This document shows, piece after piece, positions 53,427 to 62,105 of a DNA stretch of 64,000 nt. Source of the DNA: Pseudaminobacter soli (ex Zhang et al. 2022) (GTDB taxonomy: Bacteria; Pseudomonadota; Alphaproteobacteria; Rhizobiales; Rhizobiaceae); assembly GCF_014595955.1 (NCBI RefSeq), contig NZ_JABVCF010000014.1, positions 62,001 through 126,000 on the forward strand. Direction: 5' to 3'. The notes beneath the pieces are model-generated. The model searched no databases. It was not told the origin of the DNA and saw only the letters and a program-made list of their open reading frames with translations. The first letter of the stretch is position 1. The number at the start of each line of letters is the position of its first letter. A program made the position numbers and the translations under genes.

Positions 53427-55679
53427 GTGACGTCCGACCGTTCGAAGGTCGCCGGCGACGGTTCCAGCTTTGCACAGGCCTTCCAGCTTTGCTCGGAGGT
53501 TGCTGTAGTGGTCTGGGACGTACCCGCGCAGCTACCAGCCTTGGGCAAATTCACCCTGGCCATGCAATCGCAACCGGTCCCGCTTGTCAGCATGACCCTG
53601 CCGCGGGCCGATGGTGGGCAGTGCGTGCTGTGGGCAATTAAGCCGGGAAGCGAAGCGGAAGACGCGCAGATCGCGGCAACGGACGGGAGCCCGCTGCAGG
53701 CATTCGCGCTGCAACCGGCAGCACGGCTGCCGCTCCTCGACGTGGAGACTCTGCTAGGCAATCTCTCGCCCGCGGGCTGCGTCAAGTTCCTGAACAATCT
53801 CCTGACCGTATGGCGCAGCGCGTTCCGGCTGTCCCGCAACGAACTCTTCAGCAGCGTGGTCGAGGATGCCGTCTTCACCCTTGTGCCGGCGCCGCGGCTC
53901 GCCAACTCCGTCTGCCAGATCGCTCCCGGACGCTATCTCGTCGAGACCGACATCAGCCCTGAGTTGGGCGAGATCAGCGGCATTTATGCCATTGGCGCCA
54001 GTTCGGTTCTGCCGCTGCCGTCGCAATTTGTCGCCGGCAACAGTTCGGAGCCGGGTTGGCAGTCCTGCCATTTCATTCTCGACACGCTGCAGCCCGCCCG
54101 GCCGATCCACATCATGTTCCTCGGTAAAGGAGGCATAGCGGTCCGGAACCTGCCGAACTGCAATCCGCGCTATCCAGGCCTCCAGAAATGGTGGGCGGAG
54201 CAGCGCGGCGACTCTGGACTGCGCGAGTTCGTCGTGCGGCAACTGTCAAACCTGCCCGGCGGCACGGCAGCCGCGACCGACCTGCAACTGCGGGCTCCGC
54301 TGCAGGCGCGGCAGGTTGCCAGGTCGCGAATGCATGCCGCCGCCGAGATCGACCTCGCGCTGTCGCTGCAAGGCGGCCTGCTCGCCGGCGGCTGGACCAA
54401 CGATCCGACCTCCACCCTCGCCGGCATCGACTGTCTCAACGAAGACGGCACAGCCCTGCCCCTCGACGGCAACTGGTACGAGTTCCCGGCCTGGAGCCGC
54501 GAAGCAAAAACCAATGCAAAGGCCGAAGTGACCGGCTTCATCGCCTGGCTTCCGCTGGACGAGCCGCTTGGTCCACTGCTCCAGCCTCGCTTCCAGATGC
54601 GGCTCGCCTCAGGTGCGGTGAAACCGCTGGTACCGAAGCCGCAGCCCTTCGAGCCAGCAGCGCAGCGCAACCGCATCCTGCGCGCCGTCCCCCCACAGCA
54701 TGCCGTGGACGATGCGTTCCGGACCATTCTTGCCCCGGCCCTCCAGGGTGCCGAACGTGAATTGGGCAAAACCATACGCGTCGACCACACCAAGGACTAT
54801 GGCCAGCCTCGACAGGCGCCGCTCGTCTCGATTGTGGTGCCTCTCTATCGGGTCCTCGATTTCCTCCGTTTTCAACTGTCCGGCATGGCCACCGATCCCT
54901 GGCTGGCGGAGAATGCCGAGATCATCTTCGTCCTGGACTCCCCCGAGATCGAAGACGAGACGAAACACATGCTGGGCGGGCTGCACATCCTGCACGGCCT
55001 GCCGATGAAGCTCGTCGTGATGAACCGCAATGGCGGCTATGCCCGAGCCTGCAACGCGGGCACGCGCTTTGCGCGCGGCACGGTTCTCGTGATGCTCAAC
55101 TCCGATGTCGTGCCGCGCGAACCGGGCTGGCTCCAGGTACTGTCGCGACCACTTCTCGAACAACCGAAACTCGGCGCCATCGGCCCGAAGCTGATTTTCG
55201 AAGACGGCTCGTTGCAGCATGCCGGGCTCTATTTCGGCCGCGACCAGCGCGGCATCTGGCTCAATCACCATTTCTACAAGGGGATGCCCGGTCGCTATTC
55301 GCCGGCCCAGGTCGCCCGCAACGTTCCTGGCATCACCGGCGCATGCCTTGTGACGCGCAGGGAAACCTACGAGCGGGTCGACGGATATACGGAGGACTAT
55401 GTAATAGGCGACTACGAAGACAGCGACCTCTGCCTCAAGATCCGGCGGCTGGGTCTGCAGATCGCCTATGAACCGGCGGCCTGCCTCTATCATTTCGAGC
55501 GCCGGTCGATCCGCCGCAGCCAGGACTACATGCGCGGCGTCGCCAGCCAATACAATGCCTGGCTGCACACCCAGCGCTGGGAGGACGACATCGCCGCGCT
55601 GATGCCTGCCTATTCCGACGGCGCAAACGGGACGGGCATCTCCATAGAAATCGAAGCGACGGAAAGGAACGCCGCATGA
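53427..55679 (+). CDS. wgeB: GT2 glycosyltransferase with long N-terminal region, WgeB (ExpE2)-like
   Basis: Protein of 750 residues from a GTG with AAAGGA upstream. The first 450 residues have no domain I recognise. The GT2 domain occupies about 460-740: PLVSIVVPLYRVLDFLRFQL, VVMNRNGGYARACNAGTRFA, VLVMLNSDVVPREPGWL with the metal-site Asp, GITGACLVTRRETYERVDGY, and GDYEDSDLCLKIRRLGLQIA holding the catalytic acidic pair. It should add a sugar to the lipid-linked EPS repeat. It is translationally coupled to the methyltransferase gene (4-bp overlap). Confidence 0.86.
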   Translation: MTSDRSKVAGDGSSFAQAFQLCSEVAVVVWDVPAQLPALGKFTLAMQSQPVPLVSMTLPRADGGQCVLWAIKPGSEAEDAQIAATDGSPLQAFALQPAARLPLLDVETLLGNLSPAGCVKFLNNLLTVWRSAFRLSRNELFSSVVEDAVFTLVPAPRLANSVCQIAPGRYLVETDISPELGEISGIYAIGASSVLPLPSQFVAGNSSEPGWQSCHFILDTLQPARPIHIMFLGKGGIAVRNLPNCNPRYPGLQKWWAEQRGDSGLREFVVRQLSNLPGGTAAATDLQLRAPLQARQVARSRMHAAAEIDLALSLQGGLLAGGWTNDPTSTLAGIDCLNEDGTALPLDGNWYEFPAWSREAKTNAKAEVTGFIAWLPLDEPLGPLLQPRFQMRLASGAVKPLVPKPQPFEPAAQRNRILRAVPPQHAVDDAFRTILAPALQGAERELGKTIRVDHTKDYGQPRQAPLVSIVVPLYRVLDFLRFQLSGMATDPWLAENAEIIFVLDSPEIEDETKHMLGGLHILHGLPMKLVVMNRNGGYARACNAGTRFARGTVLVMLNSDVVPREPGWLQVLSRPLLEQPKLGAIGPKLIFEDGSLQHAGLYFGRDQRGIWLNHHFYKGMPGRYSPAQVARNVPGITGACLVTRRETYERVDGYTEDYVIGDYEDSDLCLKIRRLGLQIAYEPAACLYHFERRSIRRSQDYMRGVASQYNAWLHTQRWEDDIAALMPAYSDGANGTGISIEIEATERNAA

Positions 55680-56515
55680 GCGAAGCGGCTCGTCTCCATG
55701 AAGTCGGGCCAACAACGACGGCCCAGGAGGATCGCGTCGGCTGGCTGATGGAGGCCGTCCTGCGCAACCGCTTTCTGCCGCAGCCGGATGCGGGCAGCGT
55801 GTTCGTCGGGGACGGGGATTTCCGGGCCGTCGGCGCGGAGTTTCTGGGCCATTTCATTCGCCTGGGCGGCCTGCGACCGGAACACCGCATACTCGACATC
55901 GGCTGCGGCATTGGCCGCATGGCCGTTCCGCTCACCCAGTATCTGGATGTGGAGAAGGGACGCTACAGCGGGTTCGATCCGGTCGAGGGCGGCATAGCCT
56001 GGTGCCGGCGTTTCATCACCCCGGTTTATCCCAACTTTACGTTCCAGCGGCTCGACATTGCGCACAAGCTCTACAACCCCCAAGGCAAGATCAGCGGCGA
56101 GGCGCTGAAACTCCCCTACGCGGAGCGGCAGTTCGATTTCGTGATCATGACGTCGGTCGTCACGCACCTGCCTCCCAACGAGGTTTTCGTTCACCTGAGC
56201 GAGGTCGCCAGGCTGCTCAAACCGGGCGGGCGCTTGTTCATGACCGCCTTTGTGGTTGACGGCATCGCTGCTGCGAACGCATCCGGCAGGCGCGATCCCA
56301 GGCTTGGCTTCGTGCGCGATGGCAACGGGCCCTGCTGGTTTGTTCCCGACATGCCGCCGCTCTCGGCCGTCGGGTTCGACGATGATTTCCTCGACCATGC
56401 CCTGGAAAAGGCCGGGCTTGTGATCGCCATCAAATCGCTGGGCCATTGGCGCGGTCAGGACGCGGCTCACTACCAGGACCTCTATGTGGCCGAGCGCCGG
56501 GGAGCCCAGCGGTAA
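55676..56515 (+). CDS. Class I SAM-dependent methyltransferase (WgeC position)
   Basis: Methyltransferase of 279 residues. Motif I is RILDIGCGIGRMAVPLTQYL (about 71-90), an acidic residue follows in YSGFDPVEGGI, and later motifs are DFVIMTSVVTHLPPNEVFVH and LLKPGGRLFMTAFVVDG. It probably methylates a sugar of the repeat unit or a lipid-linked end. Coupled to wgeB by overlap and followed after 2 bp by a GT4 gene, matching the third wge gene in S. meliloti by position. Confidence 0.86.
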   Translation: MSEAARLHEVGPTTTAQEDRVGWLMEAVLRNRFLPQPDAGSVFVGDGDFRAVGAEFLGHFIRLGGLRPEHRILDIGCGIGRMAVPLTQYLDVEKGRYSGFDPVEGGIAWCRRFITPVYPNFTFQRLDIAHKLYNPQGKISGEALKLPYAERQFDFVIMTSVVTHLPPNEVFVHLSEVARLLKPGGRLFMTAFVVDGIAAANASGRRDPRLGFVRDGNGPCWFVPDMPPLSAVGFDDDFLDHALEKAGLVIAIKSLGHWRGQDAAHYQDLYVAERRGAQR

Positions 56516-56517
56516 GC

Positions 56518-57774
56518 ATGCGCATCCTTGTAGCGGCGCATAACCATCCGGCCTTGCATCCTGGCGGTACCGAGATCTTCGCGCACGACCTTTTCCGCGC
56601 CTACCAGCGCGCCGGCCACCAGGCGCTCTTCCTCGGCGCGACGAACCAGGTCCATCGCGAAGTCCGGCCCGGCACGAGCTTCCAGGGGCTCGGCGATGCG
56701 GCAGACGAAGTGCTGCTGTGGTCCGGCCATTTTGACCGTTTCTACATGAGCCAGGTCGATCTCTACGGGGTCGTTCCGGACCTTGTGGAATTGCTGTCCG
56801 ACTTCCGGCCGGACGTGGTGCATATCCATCACCTGCTGCTGATCGGCGCGGAGTTCCCGCATATCGTCCGGCGAACGCTGCCGGATTGCCGCATCGTCAT
56901 GACGCTCCATGATTACTATCCGATCTGCCACCATGACGGCCTGATGGTCCGCACCAGCGGCAAGGAACTCTGCCACGCCGCAAGTCCAGACCGCTGCCAC
57001 GCCTGCTTCAAGGATATCCCCCTCGACCGTTTTGCGCTGCGCGAGCGGCACCTGAAGGCCCTGCTGAGCACGGTCGACCACTTCGTCGCGCCGAGCCGCT
57101 TCCTGCGGCAGCGCTTCGTCGAGTGGGAGCTTGCTGAGGATGTCATAAGCGTGATCCCCAACGGCCTTCCGCTTCGGCCCACGCCGGCGGCCGCGCCAGG
57201 CGGCGCCGGAGGTCCGACGGTGTTTGGATATTTCGGCAATCTCAACCCCTGGAAGGGCGCGACGATACTGCTCGAGGCCGCCCGGCTGCTCATCGCCGAA
57301 GGGCTCGAGTTCGAGCTGCGCGTCCACGGCGGCACCCCGTTCCAAAGCGAAGCCTTTGTTGCGCAGATCGACCGCCTTTTCAGCGACACCGCGCCAACGG
57401 TGCAGAGGCGCGGGCCCTATCGGCGCGAGGACGTCGCCGAGCTCGTCGCCGACGTCGACTGCACGGTTGTGCCGTCGATCTGGTGGGAGAATGCACCGCT
57501 CGTCATCCAGGAGGCCCAGGCACAAGGGCGGCCCGTCATCGCCAGCAACATTGGCGGTATGGCAGAACTGGTCGAAGACGGGGTCAATGGCCTGGGGGTT
57601 TCACCCAACGATCCGCGCGCGCTCGCTTCAGCGATGCGCCGCTTCGTTGAAGAGCCAGATCTGCGGCTTCGGCTTTCCAGGAACGCTCGCCGGCCCGACG
57701 ACATCGACACGACCGCTCGGCGCTACCTCGAATTGATCGAGGCGATCGAGCCCGCACGTGTCCAAGCAGCGTGA
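56518..57774 (+). CDS. GT4 glycosyltransferase (WgeD position)
   Basis: GT-B enzyme of 418 residues. N-terminal RILVAAHNHPALHPGGTEIF, HIHHLLLIGAEFPHIVRRTL, CRIVMTLHDYYPICHHDGLM, a Cys-rich stretch typical of this subgroup (LCHAASPDRCHACFKD), VIPNGLPLRPTPA, FGYFGNLNPWKGATILLEAA and PSIWWENAPLVIQEAQAQGR with the E-x7-E motif. It is a paralogue of the gene at 60730. The ATG at 56518 follows the methyltransferase stop by 2 bp. Confidence 0.88.
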   Translation: MRILVAAHNHPALHPGGTEIFAHDLFRAYQRAGHQALFLGATNQVHREVRPGTSFQGLGDAADEVLLWSGHFDRFYMSQVDLYGVVPDLVELLSDFRPDVVHIHHLLLIGAEFPHIVRRTLPDCRIVMTLHDYYPICHHDGLMVRTSGKELCHAASPDRCHACFKDIPLDRFALRERHLKALLSTVDHFVAPSRFLRQRFVEWELAEDVISVIPNGLPLRPTPAAAPGGAGGPTVFGYFGNLNPWKGATILLEAARLLIAEGLEFELRVHGGTPFQSEAFVAQIDRLFSDTAPTVQRRGPYRREDVAELVADVDCTVVPSIWWENAPLVIQEAQAQGRPVIASNIGGMAELVEDGVNGLGVSPNDPRALASAMRRFVEEPDLRLRLSRNARRPDDIDTTARRYLELIEAIEPARVQAA

Positions 57775-57785
57775 GGAACGCCTGA

Positions 57786-58520
57786 ATGCCTGTCACTGCC
57801 GAGAGTCCAAGCGCAATGGCCGAGCAGAACAACACCAAGCCGGTGAATGGCCGCGTTGACGCCATCGACCAGGGCCGCGTCTTCGGCTGGGCCTTCGATC
57901 CCGCCGAGCCCCAGCGGCGGGTGGCGATCCGCGTAATCCTGGACGGCAAGACGGTTGCCGAGGCGGCTGCCGACCGCGATCGTCCCGATCTGCGACGCAA
58001 TGGCATCGGCGACGGCAAACACGCTTTTGAGATCGCGCTGCCGGAACCAGCGGCCTCGCGCGCTTCCGATCTCGTCGTGGTGGCGGTGAACGGGCCGGAC
58101 GACGAGCAGGCGCTACGCGTCCCCCGCCCCGACGAGCAGGCCGCCGAAGCCCTGATCGCCGCACCGCTCACCAAGGTCCTCGACAAGCTGGACGTCCTGA
58201 TGGCTGCGCAACGGCAGCTGCAGGTCTCCCAGCGCTCCTTCATCCGCTCGCAGCAGATCGACGGCACCGGCGAGGCCGAGACGGTCGAGCTCATCGACAT
58301 CAGCACCGACGTTGCCAGCCTCCGCACCGAGATCACGCAGCGGCTGCGCGATCTCGACGTCCATCTGATGCGGCTCGACGGCGTGGTGGCGGGGATGGAA
58401 AAGAACCTGAGCGCACTGCAGAAGCGCTCCAACGGGGAATTGAAGCCCCTGCTGCTGTTGCTGTTCGTGCTGGTGGGTTTTGCGGCGGGTGCTGCCATGA
58501 CGCTCTTTGCCAGGACCTGA
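57786..58520 (+). CDS. Tail-anchored protein with a sugar-enzyme-associated domain (WgeE position)
   Basis: Protein of 244 residues. Residues about 20-90 form a beta domain with the pattern GRVDAIDQGRVFGWAFDPAE ... RPDLRRNGIGDGKHAFEIAL, a module also seen beside glycosyltransferases and recurring in the next gene. The middle (about 120-215) is helical and coiled-coil-like (DISTDVASLRTEITQRLRDL), and the end is a single membrane helix (LLLLLFVLVGFAAGAAMTLF). The layout suggests an inner-membrane scaffold for the EPS enzymes. Function unknown. Ribosome site GAGGAA. Confidence 0.7.
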   Translation: MPVTAESPSAMAEQNNTKPVNGRVDAIDQGRVFGWAFDPAEPQRRVAIRVILDGKTVAEAAADRDRPDLRRNGIGDGKHAFEIALPEPAASRASDLVVVAVNGPDDEQALRVPRPDEQAAEALIAAPLTKVLDKLDVLMAAQRQLQVSQRSFIRSQQIDGTGEAETVELIDISTDVASLRTEITQRLRDLDVHLMRLDGVVAGMEKNLSALQKRSNGELKPLLLLLFVLVGFAAGAAMTLFART

Positions 58521-58522
58521 CC

Positions 58523-60733
58523 ATGCTGGCCGTGGAAAATGGACCTCCCTCATCCCTGACCGCCGCACCGCGGCGTAACGGCAGGATCCCCAGGGCCGGA
58601 AGGGTCACCGGTTGCCCCATCGGCGGCTCCACCCTGCTCGTGATCGGCACGGGCGGCCCGATGCCAAACGCGGCACCGACAATACTCAATGACGATCCCG
58701 CCGAGATCTCGCATGCCGCAGTCATCAGTTGGCGATTGGGGGCGCCGTTGCCGACCGCCACGCACGGCTTCGCGGCCTTGCTGCCCACGAACAGCGCCGA
58801 TCGCCCATTCGCGACCGTGCAGATCGAGCAGGAAGGCGCGCCCAAGCGCTACGTCTTCGCGCCTCGAACGGTCTCGGTGAACGAAGCTGCCGCGCTGCTG
58901 GCCGAGCTTTGCGGCAGTCAACTGGCCTCCACCATCGACGCTCTGGCGGATTTGCTCGTCGCGGCGCCGTCCGACCCTCACAGGCTGTCGGCCATCGTCA
59001 CCCTGGTCAAGGCGGCGCATGGGAGAAACGGCTTCATCGAGTTGCTTGGCGAAGGCCAGGACGGGGAGATCTTCCTGCAAGGCTGGGCCAAAGACGTCGT
59101 GCCCGGCATGGCCCGGGCGGTGACCGACGGTGACAGGCCTTCGGTCGCGGATTGTGCAATTGCCGCCTACGCACGGCAGGACATTCCCCAGGGAGCCGCA
59201 GCCTTCGCCGGCCTTCTCAATGCCGACGGGCCGATCAGTCCTGGCAGCATCGAGGGCCTCGTCTGGCGCGGCCGCCACGGCTGGCGCCATGTGTCCGTCC
59301 ACCGGCAAAAGCTGATTGCCGGACCGCTGGAAACACCTGGCCACGTCCGCTCCGTGCTGCTGCGGGCACACAGCACGCCGCAAGCTCTGCTGCGTCTGCG
59401 CACGACAGCCAACAGTTTCGACGGCACAGAGACGGTGTCGAGCCTGCCCCTTCCGGTCCGCATGGGCGTAGACGACGCATTCCAGGTCGACGGCGCGGGC
59501 TTTCTTGTCTCCGGCTGGCTGCTCGACCCCGACGGTCATGTCCAAAGCGTGAAATTGCGCCGTCACGACGGCGAAGCACGGCTCGACGACAGCTGGAGCC
59601 GGCTCGATCGGGCCGATGTGACCGAGGCCTACGCAGACCAACCCGCCTTCTCGCGCGCATTCGGCCATGGCGGCCACAGGCATGGCTTCGTCGTCCATTC
59701 GAGGCTACCGGACGGCGATCCGTCTTCGCCCCTCTATCTGGAACTCACATTGCGCGACACCCGCCGCGCCTTCTTGCCGCTCTCGCCCTTGCGGACCACT
59801 GCCCGCCTCGCGGCGATGCGCCAGCTGCGCGCCATCGACCCATCCGATTGGACACTGCCGGAGCTCATAGACCGCCAGATTGTCCCACTTCTCTGCACCT
59901 CGGAAAGGGTGTCGCCAACGGTCGAGGCCGTTGTCGATCCAGGTCCGTTCGAGTCGGCTGCCGGCCCGCCGATCGTCATCAGCGTCGGGGAAAACGACGA
60001 GGACGGCATCGCGCCGCTTCTTGCCTTGCTGGCAATCGACCCCGAAACGAAGCGCGCTCCGATTGCCCTTGTCGTGTCCTCGGAACGCTTTCATCGGCAG
60101 CTGGCCCGCGTGGGGAAGCTCGCCGCGTTCTACGGGCTCTCGCTCAGGCTGGTCTCCGCCGGAGAAGCGGGCGATGCGTATGACCTTATCGAGGCCGGGG
60201 CGCGGGCACTGTCGTCGGACACAGTAGTCCTGCTTTCAGCATCGTTGGTGCCGAACGAGGCGGGCTGGTATCGGAAGCTTGTCCACACCCAGGCAGCGCT
60301 CAAGGATAGCATCGTCTCCCCTACCCTCGCCTATGGGGACTATTCCGTCCGCTGGGCGGGGACCTGGCCCGCGCTTCGCTACGAAGGCTACCCCATCAGC
60401 GCCGTGACCGGGCTCAAGCTGACGCCTGTCACAGCCGCATCGCTCGAATGCTGCGTGATGCCGCGCGAGGCCCTCGTCGAGGCCGGCGGCTTCGCAGGGG
60501 GATATCTCGGCTCTCGGGAAAAGGGATTGGACCTCGGCCTTCGCCTCAGCCGCGGCGGCGTTGCCTCCTACTGGCTGCCATCCGTGCAGATGCTTGGTTC
60601 TGACGAGACGTCGAGCACAGGCACATCGGCGATGAACGCCCTCGTGGAGAGCATCGATCGCAAAATTCTCGATGCCCGCCGCACCGCTCAGCTTGCCGGC
60701 AAAGGAAACTCGTCGGAGGGGCCGCGCACATGA
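58523..60733 (+). CDS. Large EPS protein with a degenerate GT2-like C-terminus (WgeF position)
   Basis: Protein of 736 residues. Residues about 310-400 repeat the beta module of the preceding protein (GAGFLVSGWLLDPDGHVQSV ... RAFGHGGHRHGFVV). The last 260 residues look like a GT2 fold, but where WgeB reads LNSDVVP this one reads LLSASLVPNEAGWY, so the metal-binding Asp is missing; GGFAGGYLGSREKGLDLGLR also lacks the catalytic ED pair. It is probably a non-catalytic partner or sugar-binding scaffold. The start lies 2 bp after the previous stop; the 3' end overlaps the GT4 gene by 4 bp. Confidence 0.68.
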   Translation: MLAVENGPPSSLTAAPRRNGRIPRAGRVTGCPIGGSTLLVIGTGGPMPNAAPTILNDDPAEISHAAVISWRLGAPLPTATHGFAALLPTNSADRPFATVQIEQEGAPKRYVFAPRTVSVNEAAALLAELCGSQLASTIDALADLLVAAPSDPHRLSAIVTLVKAAHGRNGFIELLGEGQDGEIFLQGWAKDVVPGMARAVTDGDRPSVADCAIAAYARQDIPQGAAAFAGLLNADGPISPGSIEGLVWRGRHGWRHVSVHRQKLIAGPLETPGHVRSVLLRAHSTPQALLRLRTTANSFDGTETVSSLPLPVRMGVDDAFQVDGAGFLVSGWLLDPDGHVQSVKLRRHDGEARLDDSWSRLDRADVTEAYADQPAFSRAFGHGGHRHGFVVHSRLPDGDPSSPLYLELTLRDTRRAFLPLSPLRTTARLAAMRQLRAIDPSDWTLPELIDRQIVPLLCTSERVSPTVEAVVDPGPFESAAGPPIVISVGENDEDGIAPLLALLAIDPETKRAPIALVVSSERFHRQLARVGKLAAFYGLSLRLVSAGEAGDAYDLIEAGARALSSDTVVLLSASLVPNEAGWYRKLVHTQAALKDSIVSPTLAYGDYSVRWAGTWPALRYEGYPISAVTGLKLTPVTAASLECCVMPREALVEAGGFAGGYLGSREKGLDLGLRLSRGGVASYWLPSVQMLGSDETSSTGTSAMNALVESIDRKILDARRTAQLAGKGNSSEGPRT

Positions 60734-62088
60734 CCGAGCAGCTTCGGGTCCTCGTCATCTCGCACGGGCATCCGGCGCTCGCGTTGGGTGGTGCCGAAAT
60801 CGCGTCCCACAGCTTGCACCAGGGCCTGAATTCACTGCCCGATGTGGAATCGGTCTATCTGGCCCGCGTCGGCCAACCCTTTCCGCGGCATGGTGCTTCG
60901 GCACTCATGAGCCATCGTCCCATCGAGGACGAACTGCTGTTCCACGCCGACGACTACGACCACTTCTTCCTCTCTAACCGCGATACCGAGGCTCTCCAGA
61001 ACGACCTCGTGCGCTTCGTTCGCGACGCCCGGCCTCATGTCGTCCACTTCCATCATGTGCTGGGCCTGGGTTTGGAAGCGCTTCATGCGGTGCGCGAGGC
61101 CCTACCGCAGTCGGTCGTCCTGGTGACGTTCCATGAATACCTGTCGATCTGCCACAACCACGGCCAGATGGTCAGGCGGCCGACTGGCCAGCTCTGCAGG
61201 GAAGCGTCCCCCATCGCCTGTCACGGATGTTTTCCCGAAATCCCCGTGTCGCATTTCCTGAAGCGCGAGAGGTTCGTGCGCGGAATGCTCGAACTGGCCG
61301 ACGCCTTCGTTTCCCCGAGTAAGTTTCTGTCTGGGCGTTACGCCGAATGGGGGATCGAGGCGTACAAGCTGTCGGTCATCGAGAACGGGATCGCCATGGG
61401 GGAAGCCGCGCCCGCACGCGAGTTGCCGCCTCATAACCCTCGACGCAACCGCTTCGCCTATTTCGGACAATTGACGCCGTTCAAGGGCGTCGACGTGCTA
61501 ATCGACGCGGTCTCGCGGGTACCCGAGGAAATCTGGGGCGACGACGCCTGCCTGATGATCTTCGGCGGCAATCTCGAGCGCCAGCCGGCGGATTTCCAGG
61601 AGCGCCTGAAGAAGCTCATCGATGACGCAGGTCGCCGCGTGCGCTTCTACGGCGCCTACCAGAACGCCGACATGCCACGCCTGATCCGCTCGGTGGATTG
61701 GGTCGTGGTGCCGTCCACCTGGTTGGAAAACTCGCCGCTGGTGATCCAGGAAGCAATGCACCACCGCAGGCCTATCATCTGCTCGGACATTGGCGGCATG
61801 GCCGAAAAGGTACGGGACCGAAAGGACGGACTGCACTTCCGCGCAGGCAGCGCGCAGGATCTCGCCGATCGCATGGCCGCGGTGTTGGGCGATCCCCGGG
61901 CCTGGGAGCGGCTGCGGGCCTCGATGAGGCAACCGACGAGCCACATCGATTGCGCTCGCGAACATGTCGAACTCTACCGTCGGCTGCTGCGTCGGGTTCA
62001 TGGCGAGGCCACCTGCCCACCGGGCCGCCCTGCTTCTGCAGGCGGGTTAGGCACGGGCAAACCCCACACCATTTCAGAAATCGCATGA
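60730..62088 (+). CDS. GT4 glycosyltransferase (WgeG position)
   Basis: GT-B enzyme of 452 residues related to the gene at 56518: RVLVISHGHPALALGGAEIA, VHFHHVLGLGLEALHAVREA, VVLVTFHEYLSICHNHGQMV, LCREASPIACHGCFPEIPVS, VIENGIAMGE, FAYFGQLTPFKGVDVLIDAV and PSTWLENSPLVIQEAMHHRR. The shared Cys cluster near residue 155 (C-x-7-CHGC) may bind a metal or shape the acceptor site. The C-terminal 25 residues are extra. Translationally coupled to the previous gene. It corresponds to the third glycosyltransferase (wgeG) of S. meliloti by order. Confidence 0.87.
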   Translation: MTEQLRVLVISHGHPALALGGAEIASHSLHQGLNSLPDVESVYLARVGQPFPRHGASALMSHRPIEDELLFHADDYDHFFLSNRDTEALQNDLVRFVRDARPHVVHFHHVLGLGLEALHAVREALPQSVVLVTFHEYLSICHNHGQMVRRPTGQLCREASPIACHGCFPEIPVSHFLKRERFVRGMLELADAFVSPSKFLSGRYAEWGIEAYKLSVIENGIAMGEAAPARELPPHNPRRNRFAYFGQLTPFKGVDVLIDAVSRVPEEIWGDDACLMIFGGNLERQPADFQERLKKLIDDAGRRVRFYGAYQNADMPRLIRSVDWVVVPSTWLENSPLVIQEAMHHRRPIICSDIGGMAEKVRDRKDGLHFRAGSAQDLADRMAAVLGDPRAWERLRASMRQPTSHIDCAREHVELYRRLLRRVHGEATCPPGRPASAGGLGTGKPHTISEIA

Positions 62089-62105
62089 ACCGGAGGGCTA
62101 CCACC

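Noticed and set aside
61698-62105. 136-residue N-terminal extension of galU
   Set aside because: It runs through the end of the GT4 gene in another frame; the ATG at 62106 has GGAGGG upstream and gives the normal GalU N-terminus.
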